Of a stretch of 64,000 nt of DNA, positions 43,373-52,137 are shown in pieces. A program made the translations under genes and the position numbers. The notes under the pieces were generated by a model. That model did not search any database. It saw only the letters and a list, made by a program, of their open reading frames with translations, and was not told the origin of the DNA. Every line of letters starts with the position of its first letter. Position 1 is the stretch's first letter. This DNA comes from Dyadobacter sp. (GTDB taxonomy: Bacteria; Bacteroidota; Bacteroidia; Cytophagales; Spirosomataceae). The DNA lies in NCBI RefSeq assembly GCF_017744695.1, contig NZ_JAGIAS010000010.1, positions 1 to 64,000 of the forward strand, written 5' to 3'.

Positions 43373-43488
43373 AATCGTAGAGGTTGTGTCATGCGGTTAA
43401 ATAAAGTTGAGAAATTATCGTGCCTTGTAACTAGTTCGATTGCCTGTCAATTGCAATTTATACATATTTACTACTTCCCGAAATCCGG

Positions 43489-44913
43489 TTAAAACTCTCT
43501 TGCAAGGTTAAAAAAGAACCGGCGTTCGCCCAAACCGTTCAACGTTACGTTGAAGCGCGCGACGATATTATAGAATGTCACCACGTCCAGTCCTGCCCCG
43601 GCACCGTACAGCGTCGAATTGCCCAATTTGGTATTACTGAACTCCGGATAGCTGTTTTTGACATAGCCGGCATCGGCAAAAGTATTGATATACGCCGCAA
43701 GGGGAATGGTATTGAACTGCCTTACGGGTATAAATGAAAAATGCTTTTGTATTGAGAAGAGCCTGTATTTCAGCTCATTCTTGATCAATGCGTAATCCTG
43801 CCCGTCGATCACGTACAGCTCATACCCGCGCACGAGGTCGTTGCGGTAGCCCAGGCCCACGGTCTGGGTGTAAGGCTGGCGCTTCGGAAACGATATCCGT
43901 CCCCGCACATTGGTGTTAAAAAACCATTTCTTACCAAGCGGGATGAATTTGCGGTAAGAACCGTAGAGATACAGTGTATTGACGTCATCGGAAGGCAAGA
44001 GCCCGGTTTTGGAAATCTGCAACCCGGCTGTCTGGCCTTGCAATGCATACTGCGCATTGTCGCGCCTGTCGTAGCTGTATGTGTAGGTCAATTGGAAATA
44101 ACGTTGCCGTTTGTCCCCATTCAGGAGGTAGTTGGGGTTAAGCTTCGCAATTGTGTCGGAGATTGTCAGGTAGCTCCACCGGAGGTCCACCGAATGGAAC
44201 GTGTAGTACTTGTTCCGTCGCGTCAGGCTCACATAGGTATAGAACCGTTCCCGGTTGATTTCCTCGCTGCTCAGGTATTGGAGCTTGTCACGCCAGGTTC
44301 TGAATGCGGTATTTTTATTGATAGAATACGAAGTTCCAATGGTAATCCCCGTCTTTTGCGCTTTATCGATATAAGGCAACGTATAGGCAAGTTCGAACTT
44401 GGGGATGAAGCCGAACTCGGCCAGAAAACGGAGTTTATCGGCCCGGCCCGTCACGTTACCGTAGCTGAGGTATACGCCGTAAGTCGTTCTGGAAAGATCC
44501 CGCTTGCGTTCGTACCACCATTCATTGAAATTCCGGTCGGCAAGCTGGAAAACCGGGAGTACGATAAAATACCAGCGTTCCTTCACCACAATGCGGATAT
44601 CGGTATGAACCGAGTCGGGATTAGGTTTTGTCAGCAGGTCGACGGTAATGAACAGGTTGGTGTTAATCACCTTCCTGCGGTCAATTTCGAGTTTTTCGCG
44701 TAGCGCTTCGGTCGTAAGCGAATCGCCCCTTTGGATCGCTATTTCGCGCATGATGATGCCCGTACGGGTGCGATGGTTCCCTTCCACCGTAATGTCGCCC
44801 ACAACTACGTGGCCGGAACTATCGGCAACGACCGTCTGGCCGGAGGCGAAATGGGAAAAGAGCAGGGTAAAAAGCAGAAAGTAAATCTCCTGACAGCACT
44901 TCTTAGGGTTCAT
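43489..44913 (-). CDS. Omp85/BamA-TamA-like outer-membrane protein
   Basis: A 474-residue protein with signal peptide, one POTRA domain (~30-110: VVGDITVEGNHRTRTGIIMR, LREKLEIDRRKVINTNLFI), and a C-terminal beta-barrel rich in alternating aromatic strands (YSYDRRDNAQYALQGQTAGL, RNDLVRGYELYVIDGQD) ending with a Phe-type residue (NLAREF). The single POTRA and short length differ from BamA (five POTRA) and favour a TamA/TpsB-like or Bacteroidota surface-antigen role. A 248-bp spacer follows on the plus side. Confidence 0.85.
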   Translation of the reverse strand: MNPKKCCQEIYFLLFTLLFSHFASGQTVVADSSGHVVVGDITVEGNHRTRTGIIMREIAIQRGDSLTTEALREKLEIDRRKVINTNLFITVDLLTKPNPDSVHTDIRIVVKERWYFIVLPVFQLADRNFNEWWYERKRDLSRTTYGVYLSYGNVTGRADKLRFLAEFGFIPKFELAYTLPYIDKAQKTGITIGTSYSINKNTAFRTWRDKLQYLSSEEINRERFYTYVSLTRRNKYYTFHSVDLRWSYLTISDTIAKLNPNYLLNGDKRQRYFQLTYTYSYDRRDNAQYALQGQTAGLQISKTGLLPSDDVNTLYLYGSYRKFIPLGKKWFFNTNVRGRISFPKRQPYTQTVGLGYRNDLVRGYELYVIDGQDYALIKNELKYRLFSIQKHFSFIPVRQFNTIPLAAYINTFADAGYVKNSYPEFSNTKLGNSTLYGAGAGLDVVTFYNIVARFNVTLNGLGERRFFFNLAREF

Positions 44914-44990
44914 TCTTCACGGTTCCGAGTTTCGGTATAGAAACGATACTTTCTGTTAATATGATAAAATTTTAACAAAAATAGGGGTTC

Positions 44991-45107
44991 ATGAAGAATG
45001 GTAACAATCTGTTGACGGAAATCAGGGCTTTCGGTGGCTTTCTGTTTTTTGCCGGACTTCGCAAAAAAGAAGATGTGCGGGGAGAAAAAACCGCGCTATG
45101 GCAATAG
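44991..45107 (+). CDS. Possible 38-residue small protein
   Basis: ATG 44991 to TAG 45107 encodes MKNGNNLLTEIRAFGGFLFF... (first 20 given). An AGGGG block five bases before the ATG is a good ribosome-binding site, unusual for this phylum. The middle is hydrophobic (FGGFLFFAG) and the end charged (LRKKEDVRGEKT). It could be a tiny membrane-associated peptide or a chance ORF; nothing else supports it. Confidence 0.2.
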   Translation: MKNGNNLLTEIRAFGGFLFFAGLRKKEDVRGEKTALWQ

Positions 45108-45161
45108 TCTGTTAGGAAGCTTTGCAAGTATCCTTGTCACATACCAAAACTAACTAACACC

Positions 45162-45359
45162 ATGTCATTCTCCCGGGCTGAAATTTTGATTAACAAGCTT
45201 ATCAGCAATAAGATATCCGAGGAGGAACTGGCGGAGGTGCTCGCAGGGATTTCCGATGACGAAGGAGGTAAAACGTATTCCGACGCCCTCGAAATTTATT
45301 TCAACCGTTTGTTGAAGGAAAACCGGCCGAACGGCGAGGCCGGGCCGAAGGAATCATAA
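45162..45359 (+). CDS. Small hypothetical protein (FecR N-terminal-like helix)
   Basis: A 65-residue protein beginning MSFSRAEILINKLISNKISE, then EELAEVLAGISDDEGGKTYS. The KLISNKISEEELAEVLAGI part resembles the N-terminal helices of Bacteroidota FecR anti-sigma factors, but there is no FecR domain or sigma factor next to it. It is the only gene in the 740-base interval between 44914 and 45656. Regulation of the downstream SusC/SusD is a guess. Confidence 0.6.
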   Translation: MSFSRAEILINKLISNKISEEELAEVLAGISDDEGGKTYSDALEIYFNRLLKENRPNGEAGPKES

Positions 45360-45467
45360 GCAGATTACAGATTTTACAAATACTCACTCTCCTCTATCAA
45401 TAGTTTGTTCAGAAATTAAAAAAGTCAGATCCGTTAGAATAGCCCAAACGACACCATCCCTAGTAAT

Positions 45468-45532
45468 GTGAGCAGGATTTCAAGCAGTTTTCGTCCGTGA
45501 GCAACCCTCGCGGAAGGTGATCTCCTGCTCAC
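45468..45532. repeat. Inverted repeat in the SusC upstream region
   Basis: GTGAGCAGGA (45468-45477) is repeated as TCCTGCTCAC (45523-45532), 45 bases apart. It lies in the 296-base region between the small protein and SusC and could shape the SusC leader RNA. TAAGTCTG at ~45568 is one base from the -7 box but lacks a TTG at the right distance. Confidence 0.5.
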
Positions 45533-45655
45533 CTGATACCATGTTATTAATACCGCTGACACGGATTATATAAGTCTGTCGTGTTCCATTTTTTTAACAT
45601 AAAGCTCTATTTATCAGTATCATGAACAGTACCCGTCACCTTAAACACAAAAACT

Positions 45656-48600
45656 ATGGATCCAAATTCTACTGCTAGCCTGCGAAGGTTGCTCCTCAGC
45701 ATTTTCGTGGCCGTTTTGCTCTTTAGTCCGACATTCGCGGCGAGAAATCTCGATAAGACGGTCAAGGGAAAAGTTACTTCAAAAATAGACGGCGCGGCGC
45801 TCCCTGGCGTCAGTATCGTAGTGAAAGGGAGCCAGGTCGGTACCTCTACGGATGCTACCGGTAACTACTCGATCAATGTTGCTGACCCTTCCAAAGCCGT
45901 TCTGGTATTTTCCTACATCGGGCATGAAACCCAGGAGATTGTTGTGGGAAATCAATCGGTTATCAACGTCGATCTGGCAGAAGGTGTGGAAACCCTGGGG
46001 GAAACCGTTGTTACTGCATTGGGCCTCTCGCGCGAGAAGCGCTCGCTCGGGTATGCGGTTGCGGAAGTCCAGGGCAAGGATATCAGCCGGGTGGCACAGG
46101 AGAACGTCCTGAACTCCCTTTCGGGCAAGGTTCCGGGGGTGACGATCAGCTCCACAGGCGGAACGGGTTCGTCGGTGAGCATGATCATTCGCGGCGCTAC
46201 CTCACTGAGCAACGACAACCAGCCGCTTTTTGTAGTGGATGGTGTGCCTATCGCCAACACCCTGAACAACATCAGTGAAGTAGGTAAGGACAACAAGGTC
46301 GACTACGGCAATGCGATTTCGAGCATCAACCCAGATGACGTGGAAAGCGTCTCAATCCTGAAAGGCCCCAACGCCGCGGCACTCTACGGATCGCGTGCTG
46401 GCCACGGGGTGGTGCTCATCACCACAAAAAGTGGCAGTAAAGCCAAGAAAATGACGGTTTCGGTCAATTCCAGCACCGTTTTTGACAAACCTTACAGATA
46501 CCTGAACATGCACCACAAATTTGCAACAGGTATCCTTCCTTTTACGCCCGACAATAACCCTTATCCGGGCGGTGTGCTGCAAATAGACGAAGGTTCTGCC
46601 GGTGGCGTGGGACCTGAACTGGACAAAGGCTACAAGGCGATACAATGGAACAGCCCGAAAGATGCCAACGGCAAGCCTATCCCGACCGAGCTGATTTCAC
46701 ACCCTGATAATGTGAAGAACTTCGTGCGTACGGGCATCACGACAACCAACGGGGTATCACTTTCCAACAGTAACGATTTGGTTACTTACCGGTTATCGTA
46801 TTCAAACATGTCGAACCGTGGTATCATCCCGAACTCCGATTTGTTCCGCAACTCACTCAGCGTGAATTCCACGGTACGGTTAAGCAAGAAACTGACGGTA
46901 AGCACGAACATCGATTTGAGCCGCAACAATTCAAATAACCGGCCCGCGACCAACCGCGGAACCAATCCCTTGCAATGGGCTTACGCCGTATCGCCGCACA
47001 TCGATATCCGAGACCTGCGCAATTACTGGGTGCCGGGCCAGGAAGGATTGCAGCAATTGTCGCAAGGCCCTGGTGCTTATAACAACCCGTGGTTCCTGGC
47101 CTATGAGGTCAACAACAGCTTCGTCCGTGACAGGGTTTTCGGAAACGTGAAGGCCGACTGGCAGATCACACCGCATTTGAGTTTAATGGGACGCTACGCA
47201 CTCGATACCTACCGGGAAGAACGCCAGACCAAGATTGGAAACAGCTATACCAATGATAGTCGTGGAGGTTTCGGGGTAATTAACCTGTCTCGGTTCGAGC
47301 GTAATGCCGACTTCCTCCTGACCTACAAACGTGATATCAATGCATTGAGTGTGTCGGTTTCCGGCGGGGGGAACACGCGTTATCAGAAAAATACCGACCT
47401 GACTTCGGCCAGCAAGAATGGTACCGGCCTGGTTATTCCGGGACTTTACACCTTAGGAAATATCGCCCCGGCTAACCTCAATTACGGCAACTATTTGTAC
47501 GAGAAAGCGGTATTCAGTGCTTATGGTTTGATGAACCTCGGTTTCAAAGATATGGTTTACCTGGACTTGACTGCGCGCAACGACTGGTCGAGTACCTTGC
47601 CTAAGGCCAATCGCTCGTACTTCTATCCATCTGCGTCTTTGAGCGTATTGCTGAACGAAATGTTCCCGATGGCCAACCAGATCAGTTTGTTCAAACTGAG
47701 AGGCGGCTGGGCACAGGTAGGTAACGATACCAACCCATACAGCTTGCTCGCTACTTTGAGCAATGCAGGCGCCTGGGATGGCATTACCCGTCTATCCAAG
47801 CCCGGACAAATCCTGCTTCCTGACCTGAAACCGGAGATCGCTACTTCTTACGAATACGGTCTCGACCTGAACCTTTATCATAACCGCGTCCGACTGGCCG
47901 CTACCTACTACCAGGTTGAAAACCGTAACCAGATCATTCCGACCAAAATCTCCGGCGCAAGTGGTTCCACAACCATGAATATCAATGCGGGCTTGCTCGT
48001 CAGCAAAGGGCTGGAACTGACATTGGGCGGAACACCGATCGACAAAAACGGCTGGCGCTGGGACATTAATGCCAACTGGTCGCGAAACCGGACGACGATC
48101 AAGTCGCTGGTGGCAGGGCTCGATTCCTACACACTCTGGACCGACGCGAAAGGTGGCGCGTGGACGTACGTGGGTGACAAGATCGGGGATATTTATGACG
48201 CCGAAATCGTGACCGTAAAGGATAAGAACTCGCAGTATTATGGTTATCCTATTCTGGATGAAAACGGTTCCTGGCAATCGGTTGCGGCAACCAAAACCCG
48301 CAACAAGATCGGCAACTTTAACCCCGACTTTATCATGGGCCTGCAGACCTCGCTGTCTTACAAAGGTTTCACCCTTAATATGTCGTTCGACTGGCGCCAC
48401 GGCGGCGATTTTGTATCGCAAACCTACCGCTACGGCGAATCGGACCTGAAATCGCAACGGTTCCTCGACAATCTGATCAATCCGAACGGTATGACGGGAG
48501 ATCAGCTGCGTAATTATCTGATTGACAATAACAAGGTGGTTATTCAAGGTAATAAATTTAACATTGTCGGTGGCCCTACCAAGGAATACGGCGGCTTCCC

Positions 48601-49048
48601 GTTTGAATATGGCGGCAATACTTACGATTACGCGGTGTTCAACCCTGGTGTGATTGCGCAATACAATGAGGCCGGAGAAATCACTGGTTACACCGAAAAC
48701 CTCGGCGGACCGGGCACGAAATACATCCCGTACGGCGACAACTATCCGTGGGATTTCACACGCGCCGCTACATTCGATGCTTCGTTTATCAAGCTGCGTG
48801 AGGTATCATTAGGTTATGACCTGCCGGCCACTTTTGTGAAACGTTTGGGTTTGCAAAATGCCAATGTCTCCATTTACAGCCGCAATATCATTCTTTGGAC
48901 GAAGGCTAAAATTGGTATCGATCCTGAGCAGGCGTTCCAGCAAGAATCGGGAGCGCAGGCGGGTACCCAGTTCAAGCAGGGTATCGAGCGTTACAATGTG
49001 ACGCCATGGGTGATGCCGATCGGTTTCAAGATTGGTTTAACTTTCTGA
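45656..49048 (+). CDS. SusC/RagA-type TonB-linked outer-membrane transporter
   Basis: An 1130-residue outer-membrane protein: signal peptide, an N-terminal CarboxypepD_reg-like domain (~40-110; KGKVTSKIDGAALPGVSIVV), plug domain (ALGLSREKRSLGYAVAEVQG, NSLSGKVPGVTISSTGG, PLFVVDGVPI, ILKGPNAAALYGSRAGHGVV), and a large barrel ending FKIGLTF. It works with the SusD protein encoded 37 bases downstream to import an oligomeric nutrient. No anti-sigma/sigma pair is adjacent. Neighbours suggest a substrate other than plain glycan. Confidence 0.95.
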   Translation: MDPNSTASLRRLLLSIFVAVLLFSPTFAARNLDKTVKGKVTSKIDGAALPGVSIVVKGSQVGTSTDATGNYSINVADPSKAVLVFSYIGHETQEIVVGNQSVINVDLAEGVETLGETVVTALGLSREKRSLGYAVAEVQGKDISRVAQENVLNSLSGKVPGVTISSTGGTGSSVSMIIRGATSLSNDNQPLFVVDGVPIANTLNNISEVGKDNKVDYGNAISSINPDDVESVSILKGPNAAALYGSRAGHGVVLITTKSGSKAKKMTVSVNSSTVFDKPYRYLNMHHKFATGILPFTPDNNPYPGGVLQIDEGSAGGVGPELDKGYKAIQWNSPKDANGKPIPTELISHPDNVKNFVRTGITTTNGVSLSNSNDLVTYRLSYSNMSNRGIIPNSDLFRNSLSVNSTVRLSKKLTVSTNIDLSRNNSNNRPATNRGTNPLQWAYAVSPHIDIRDLRNYWVPGQEGLQQLSQGPGAYNNPWFLAYEVNNSFVRDRVFGNVKADWQITPHLSLMGRYALDTYREERQTKIGNSYTNDSRGGFGVINLSRFERNADFLLTYKRDINALSVSVSGGGNTRYQKNTDLTSASKNGTGLVIPGLYTLGNIAPANLNYGNYLYEKAVFSAYGLMNLGFKDMVYLDLTARNDWSSTLPKANRSYFYPSASLSVLLNEMFPMANQISLFKLRGGWAQVGNDTNPYSLLATLSNAGAWDGITRLSKPGQILLPDLKPEIATSYEYGLDLNLYHNRVRLAATYYQVENRNQIIPTKISGASGSTTMNINAGLLVSKGLELTLGGTPIDKNGWRWDINANWSRNRTTIKSLVAGLDSYTLWTDAKGGAWTYVGDKIGDIYDAEIVTVKDKNSQYYGYPILDENGSWQSVAATKTRNKIGNFNPDFIMGLQTSLSYKGFTLNMSFDWRHGGDFVSQTYRYGESDLKSQRFLDNLINPNGMTGDQLRNYLIDNNKVVIQGNKFNIVGGPTKEYGGFPFEYGGNTYDYAVFNPGVIAQYNEAGEITGYTENLGGPGTKYIPYGDNYPWDFTRAATFDASFIKLREVSLGYDLPATFVKRLGLQNANVSIYSRNIILWTKAKIGIDPEQAFQQESGAQAGTQFKQGIERYNVTPWVMPIGFKIGLTF

Positions 49049-49085
49049 TAAAGAGTCATCTAGTCTATTTAATTTAAATAAACTC

Positions 49086-50729
49086 ATGAAAAAACTTCAT
49101 AACAAGTTCGTCATCATACCGCTGCTGCTGGCATGCATGGTCTTCTCTTGTAAGGACCTGACGGAGCTCAATGAAAACCCGAACGGCGTTACGCCCGAGT
49201 CGGTAAACCCGAACCTGGTGCTGCCAACGGTATTGACGGAGGCCGCCAAGTTGTATGTAAACCTGGGTTATCAGGACATTGCCGGCGTGGTACAGCACAC
49301 CCAGAAAGACGCATGGTCGAGCGGGCATAACGATTACGACTGGGGTGGCGACCAAAGCTGGAATGGCTATTACGATGTGCTGCGCAACAACGACCTCGTA
49401 TATAAACGCTCAGTGGAAACAAATTTCGAGTTCCATCAGGGCGTGTCGCTGGTCATGAAGTCGTTCATGTTCGGACTGATTACCGACCTGTGGGGCGACG
49501 CGCCTTACACCACCGCATTGAAAGGCGAGGCTGGTACAACGGCGGACATTCTACCGTCGTTCGACAGCCAGGACAAGATATATGCCGGGATTATTGCCGA
49601 CCTCGAAAAAGCCAATACGCTGCTTTCCAAACCGAAAGCCGAATATGTGGGTATCGTCGACAACGTAGATGTCTTTTACGGCGGGGACCCTGCTAAATGG
49701 CGCAAGATGGCCAATTCGCTTTTGCTCCGCTATTATATGCGGATTTCGGCCAAACAACCTGACATTGCCAAAGCAGGTATCGAGAAAATCGTGGCCAATG
49801 CGGCCAATTATCCGATCATCACTTCCAATGCCGACGATGCTACCATGGGCTTTCCCGGAAACAGTGAAGCGGATTCGTGGCCGGCCAACACCGTAAGCGA
49901 TGCGAGCGGAAGCAACTACCGCCGCATTAAAATGTGTGCCACACTGGTGGAAAGATTGCAGACGCTGAAAGATCCGCGCCTCGGTATCTGGGCCAACAAA
50001 GTGGAGGTTCCGCTCGTGGTAGACCCGACAGCGCCCGTCGGAACGGACAAGATCGTGGACGGCAAGCGGATTCTTTCGCCGGACAAGGTAGGTAAAACGC
50101 AAATTGACACCGATCCGGAATATGTGGGTTTACCGCCAAGTGTTTCGGCATTGCCATCGGCTTATAACCTGAATCCAACACCCGGGCAAACGTCGTTCAA
50201 CCCGCACGTATCATTCCTGAACAACATTTACAAAGCTGCAAAAGGCCCATTGTTGCGTGCACGGCTCATTTCGGCTGCGGAAGTAAACTTCATCCTCGCC
50301 GAGGCCGCATTGAAAGGCTGGGCTGCCGGTGTGGCGAAAGACCGTTACGAGGCAGGAGTGAAAGCATCCATGGCAACCTGGACGGTAGGCGATAAGTATG
50401 ATGCTTACATTGCCACACCGGGCGTGGCTTTCGATAATACATTGAAACAGATTATTGAGCAGAAATGGATCGCTAGCTGGACTGCCGCTACCGAAGCCTG
50501 GTTTGACTTCCGCCGCACCGGCCTGCCCGCGTTGAAAGCCGGCCCGGCCGCCAAACGGGAGGTGTTGCCTGTACGCTTCTATTACATGCAGGATGAATTG
50601 CGCATCAATAAAACGAATGCAGAAGCTGCGGTGAGCAAGCTGGAAATTACCAGCTATTCGCAGGCCGACAACGGCAACAGCCCGTGGTCTAAACAATGGC
50701 TTATCCAGGGAACCGGTAAGCCGTGGTAG
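49086..50729 (+). CDS. SusD/RagB-family nutrient-binding lipoprotein
   Basis: A 547-residue surface lipoprotein with signal peptide ending ACMVFSC (Cys22). It belongs to the SusD-like superfamily (SusD_like_2 type): LTELNENPNGVTPESVNPNL, DWGGDQSWNGYYDVLRNNDL, MKSFMFGLITDLWGDAPYTT, ISAAEVNFILAEAALKGWAA and the C-terminal QKWIASWTAATEAWFDFRRT. It binds substrate on the surface for the SusC channel. Follows SusC by 37 bases. Confidence 0.94.
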   Translation: MKKLHNKFVIIPLLLACMVFSCKDLTELNENPNGVTPESVNPNLVLPTVLTEAAKLYVNLGYQDIAGVVQHTQKDAWSSGHNDYDWGGDQSWNGYYDVLRNNDLVYKRSVETNFEFHQGVSLVMKSFMFGLITDLWGDAPYTTALKGEAGTTADILPSFDSQDKIYAGIIADLEKANTLLSKPKAEYVGIVDNVDVFYGGDPAKWRKMANSLLLRYYMRISAKQPDIAKAGIEKIVANAANYPIITSNADDATMGFPGNSEADSWPANTVSDASGSNYRRIKMCATLVERLQTLKDPRLGIWANKVEVPLVVDPTAPVGTDKIVDGKRILSPDKVGKTQIDTDPEYVGLPPSVSALPSAYNLNPTPGQTSFNPHVSFLNNIYKAAKGPLLRARLISAAEVNFILAEAALKGWAAGVAKDRYEAGVKASMATWTVGDKYDAYIATPGVAFDNTLKQIIEQKWIASWTAATEAWFDFRRTGLPALKAGPAAKREVLPVRFYYMQDELRINKTNAEAAVSKLEITSYSQADNGNSPWSKQWLIQGTGKPW

Positions 50730-50756
50730 TCATATTTGTTTTAAGGTGAGTATTTA

Positions 50757-50794
50757 AAACCGGGACTGTCGGGGCCATCCCTCAGTTCCGGTTT
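50757..50794 (+). terminator. Hairpin after SusD
   Basis: Arms AAACCGGGACTG (50757-50768) and CAGTTCCGGTTT (50783-50794) pair along 12 bp with one G-U and a 14-base loop, then AGTTTTAAT. It may partly end the SusCD transcript and lower expression of the downstream enzymes. Confidence 0.65.
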
Positions 50795-50823
50795 AGTTTT
50801 AATAGGTAAAACCCCTTCCAAAA

Positions 50824-52113
50824 ATGAAAGCCAGGGCCATTCTCATTTGCATTTTATGCCTGTGTGTAAGCCAAATAACACTAGGGCAACATTTCAGGGC
50901 CGCTGCGGCTGTGCGGGTGATAACGCCCGATCCGCTTTTGCCTGTTTCAGGAGGTATCGGTACGCCCAAGAAAGCGACGCAGAAGAATGGCGACCTGTAT
51001 GCGCGAGCATTTGTTATGGAAAAGGGAGCGGTCAGGATTGCTATTGTGAATGTGGATAACCTGGGTTGGCCGGCTGCATTGGGTAATAAGTCGCGAAAGC
51101 TGATCAAAGGCATCACGCCCGAGAATGTGCTCATAGGCGCCACACACACGCATAGCGGGCCCGATGCTTACGGTTTCCCCAATGAAAAAGGGGAGTCGTT
51201 CGCCGATATGGCCTATCTCGACCGTTGTGTGCAGCAGATCGCCGATGCTGTGAACGAAGCGGTCGGAAAACTGGAAGATGCCTCATTGAAGATCGCGGTA
51301 GCCGATGCCAAAGGCAAGATCGCGTATAATTATTACGCCGACCAACTCTACGATCCCCGTTGCGGGGTGATCCAGGCGGTAGCCACTTCGGGAGCTAACA
51401 AGGGCAAACCCATTGCTACCCTCGTGAATTATGCAATCCATCCGGAAGTGATCGGATCGGGGAGGGGCATTCTGAGCCCGGACCTTTGCGGGCCGCTCTA
51501 CGATCGCATCGAGGCGCAGGGCGGAGGGACCGCCATTTTTATGAACGGTGCGCAAGGTGGAATGGTAACCGCCGATAACCGTATCGAAAACGGAAAGGAA
51601 GCCAACGACTGGAATGAATGTAAAAGGATAGGCGAGCTGCTGGCCGATGAGGCGATGCGAATTGTGAAAGATGCGGCGGTACAGGAAAACCCTGACGTTT
51701 ATTGCGTTTCCCGCAGGATTGACTTTCCGGTGGATTCGGAGATCATGCGTTTTATCCTTCAAAAATCCCCTGTTAAAAATGAAATGGCCGGTGATAACCG
51801 CATTGTGACGCAGCTCAACCTGCTCAATATCGGTACGGCTCAGGTACTCACAGTTCCCGGCGAGGCATTGCCCAACATTGGCTACTATGTCAAAAGGCAT
51901 ATGAACACCAAACAGCCGTTCCTTTTCGGATTGACGAATGACGCTTTCGGTTATATGCTCACGAAGGTCGATTTCAACAGCTTTAAACGGTACGACTATG
52001 TAAGCCGGACAAGCCTGGGTGAAATGACCGGAGAGATTTATATCGAGCAGGCATTGAAATTAGTAAAAGACAGCCCCACGCCGACGCAGACTGCGCCTGT
52101 GCCGGGCAAGTAA
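50824..52113 (+). CDS. Neutral-ceramidase-like exported protein
   Basis: A 429-residue protein with a signal peptide and the neutral/alkaline ceramidase N-terminal domain: ITPDPLLPVSGGIGTPKKAT, VLIGATHTHSGPDAY (zinc-type His pair), ATLVNYAIHPEVIGSGRG (His) and IFMNGAQGGMVTADNRIE. In Pseudomonas ceramidase the last block reads GDVSPN with the catalytic serine; here it is GGMVTADN, so that serine appears absent. It might cleave another amide or ester or only bind. It starts 94 bases after SusD with a 24-bp gap to the next gene. Confidence 0.75.
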   Translation: MKARAILICILCLCVSQITLGQHFRAAAAVRVITPDPLLPVSGGIGTPKKATQKNGDLYARAFVMEKGAVRIAIVNVDNLGWPAALGNKSRKLIKGITPENVLIGATHTHSGPDAYGFPNEKGESFADMAYLDRCVQQIADAVNEAVGKLEDASLKIAVADAKGKIAYNYYADQLYDPRCGVIQAVATSGANKGKPIATLVNYAIHPEVIGSGRGILSPDLCGPLYDRIEAQGGGTAIFMNGAQGGMVTADNRIENGKEANDWNECKRIGELLADEAMRIVKDAAVQENPDVYCVSRRIDFPVDSEIMRFILQKSPVKNEMAGDNRIVTQLNLLNIGTAQVLTVPGEALPNIGYYVKRHMNTKQPFLFGLTNDAFGYMLTKVDFNSFKRYDYVSRTSLGEMTGEIYIEQALKLVKDSPTPTQTAPVPGK

Positions 52114-52137
52114 ACCGAATTTTAACCCCAAACAGGA

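Noticed and set aside
45656-50729. A typical polysaccharide utilisation locus
   Set aside because: No glycoside hydrolase or polysaccharide lyase flanks the SusCD pair; the neighbours are ester and phosphate hydrolases.
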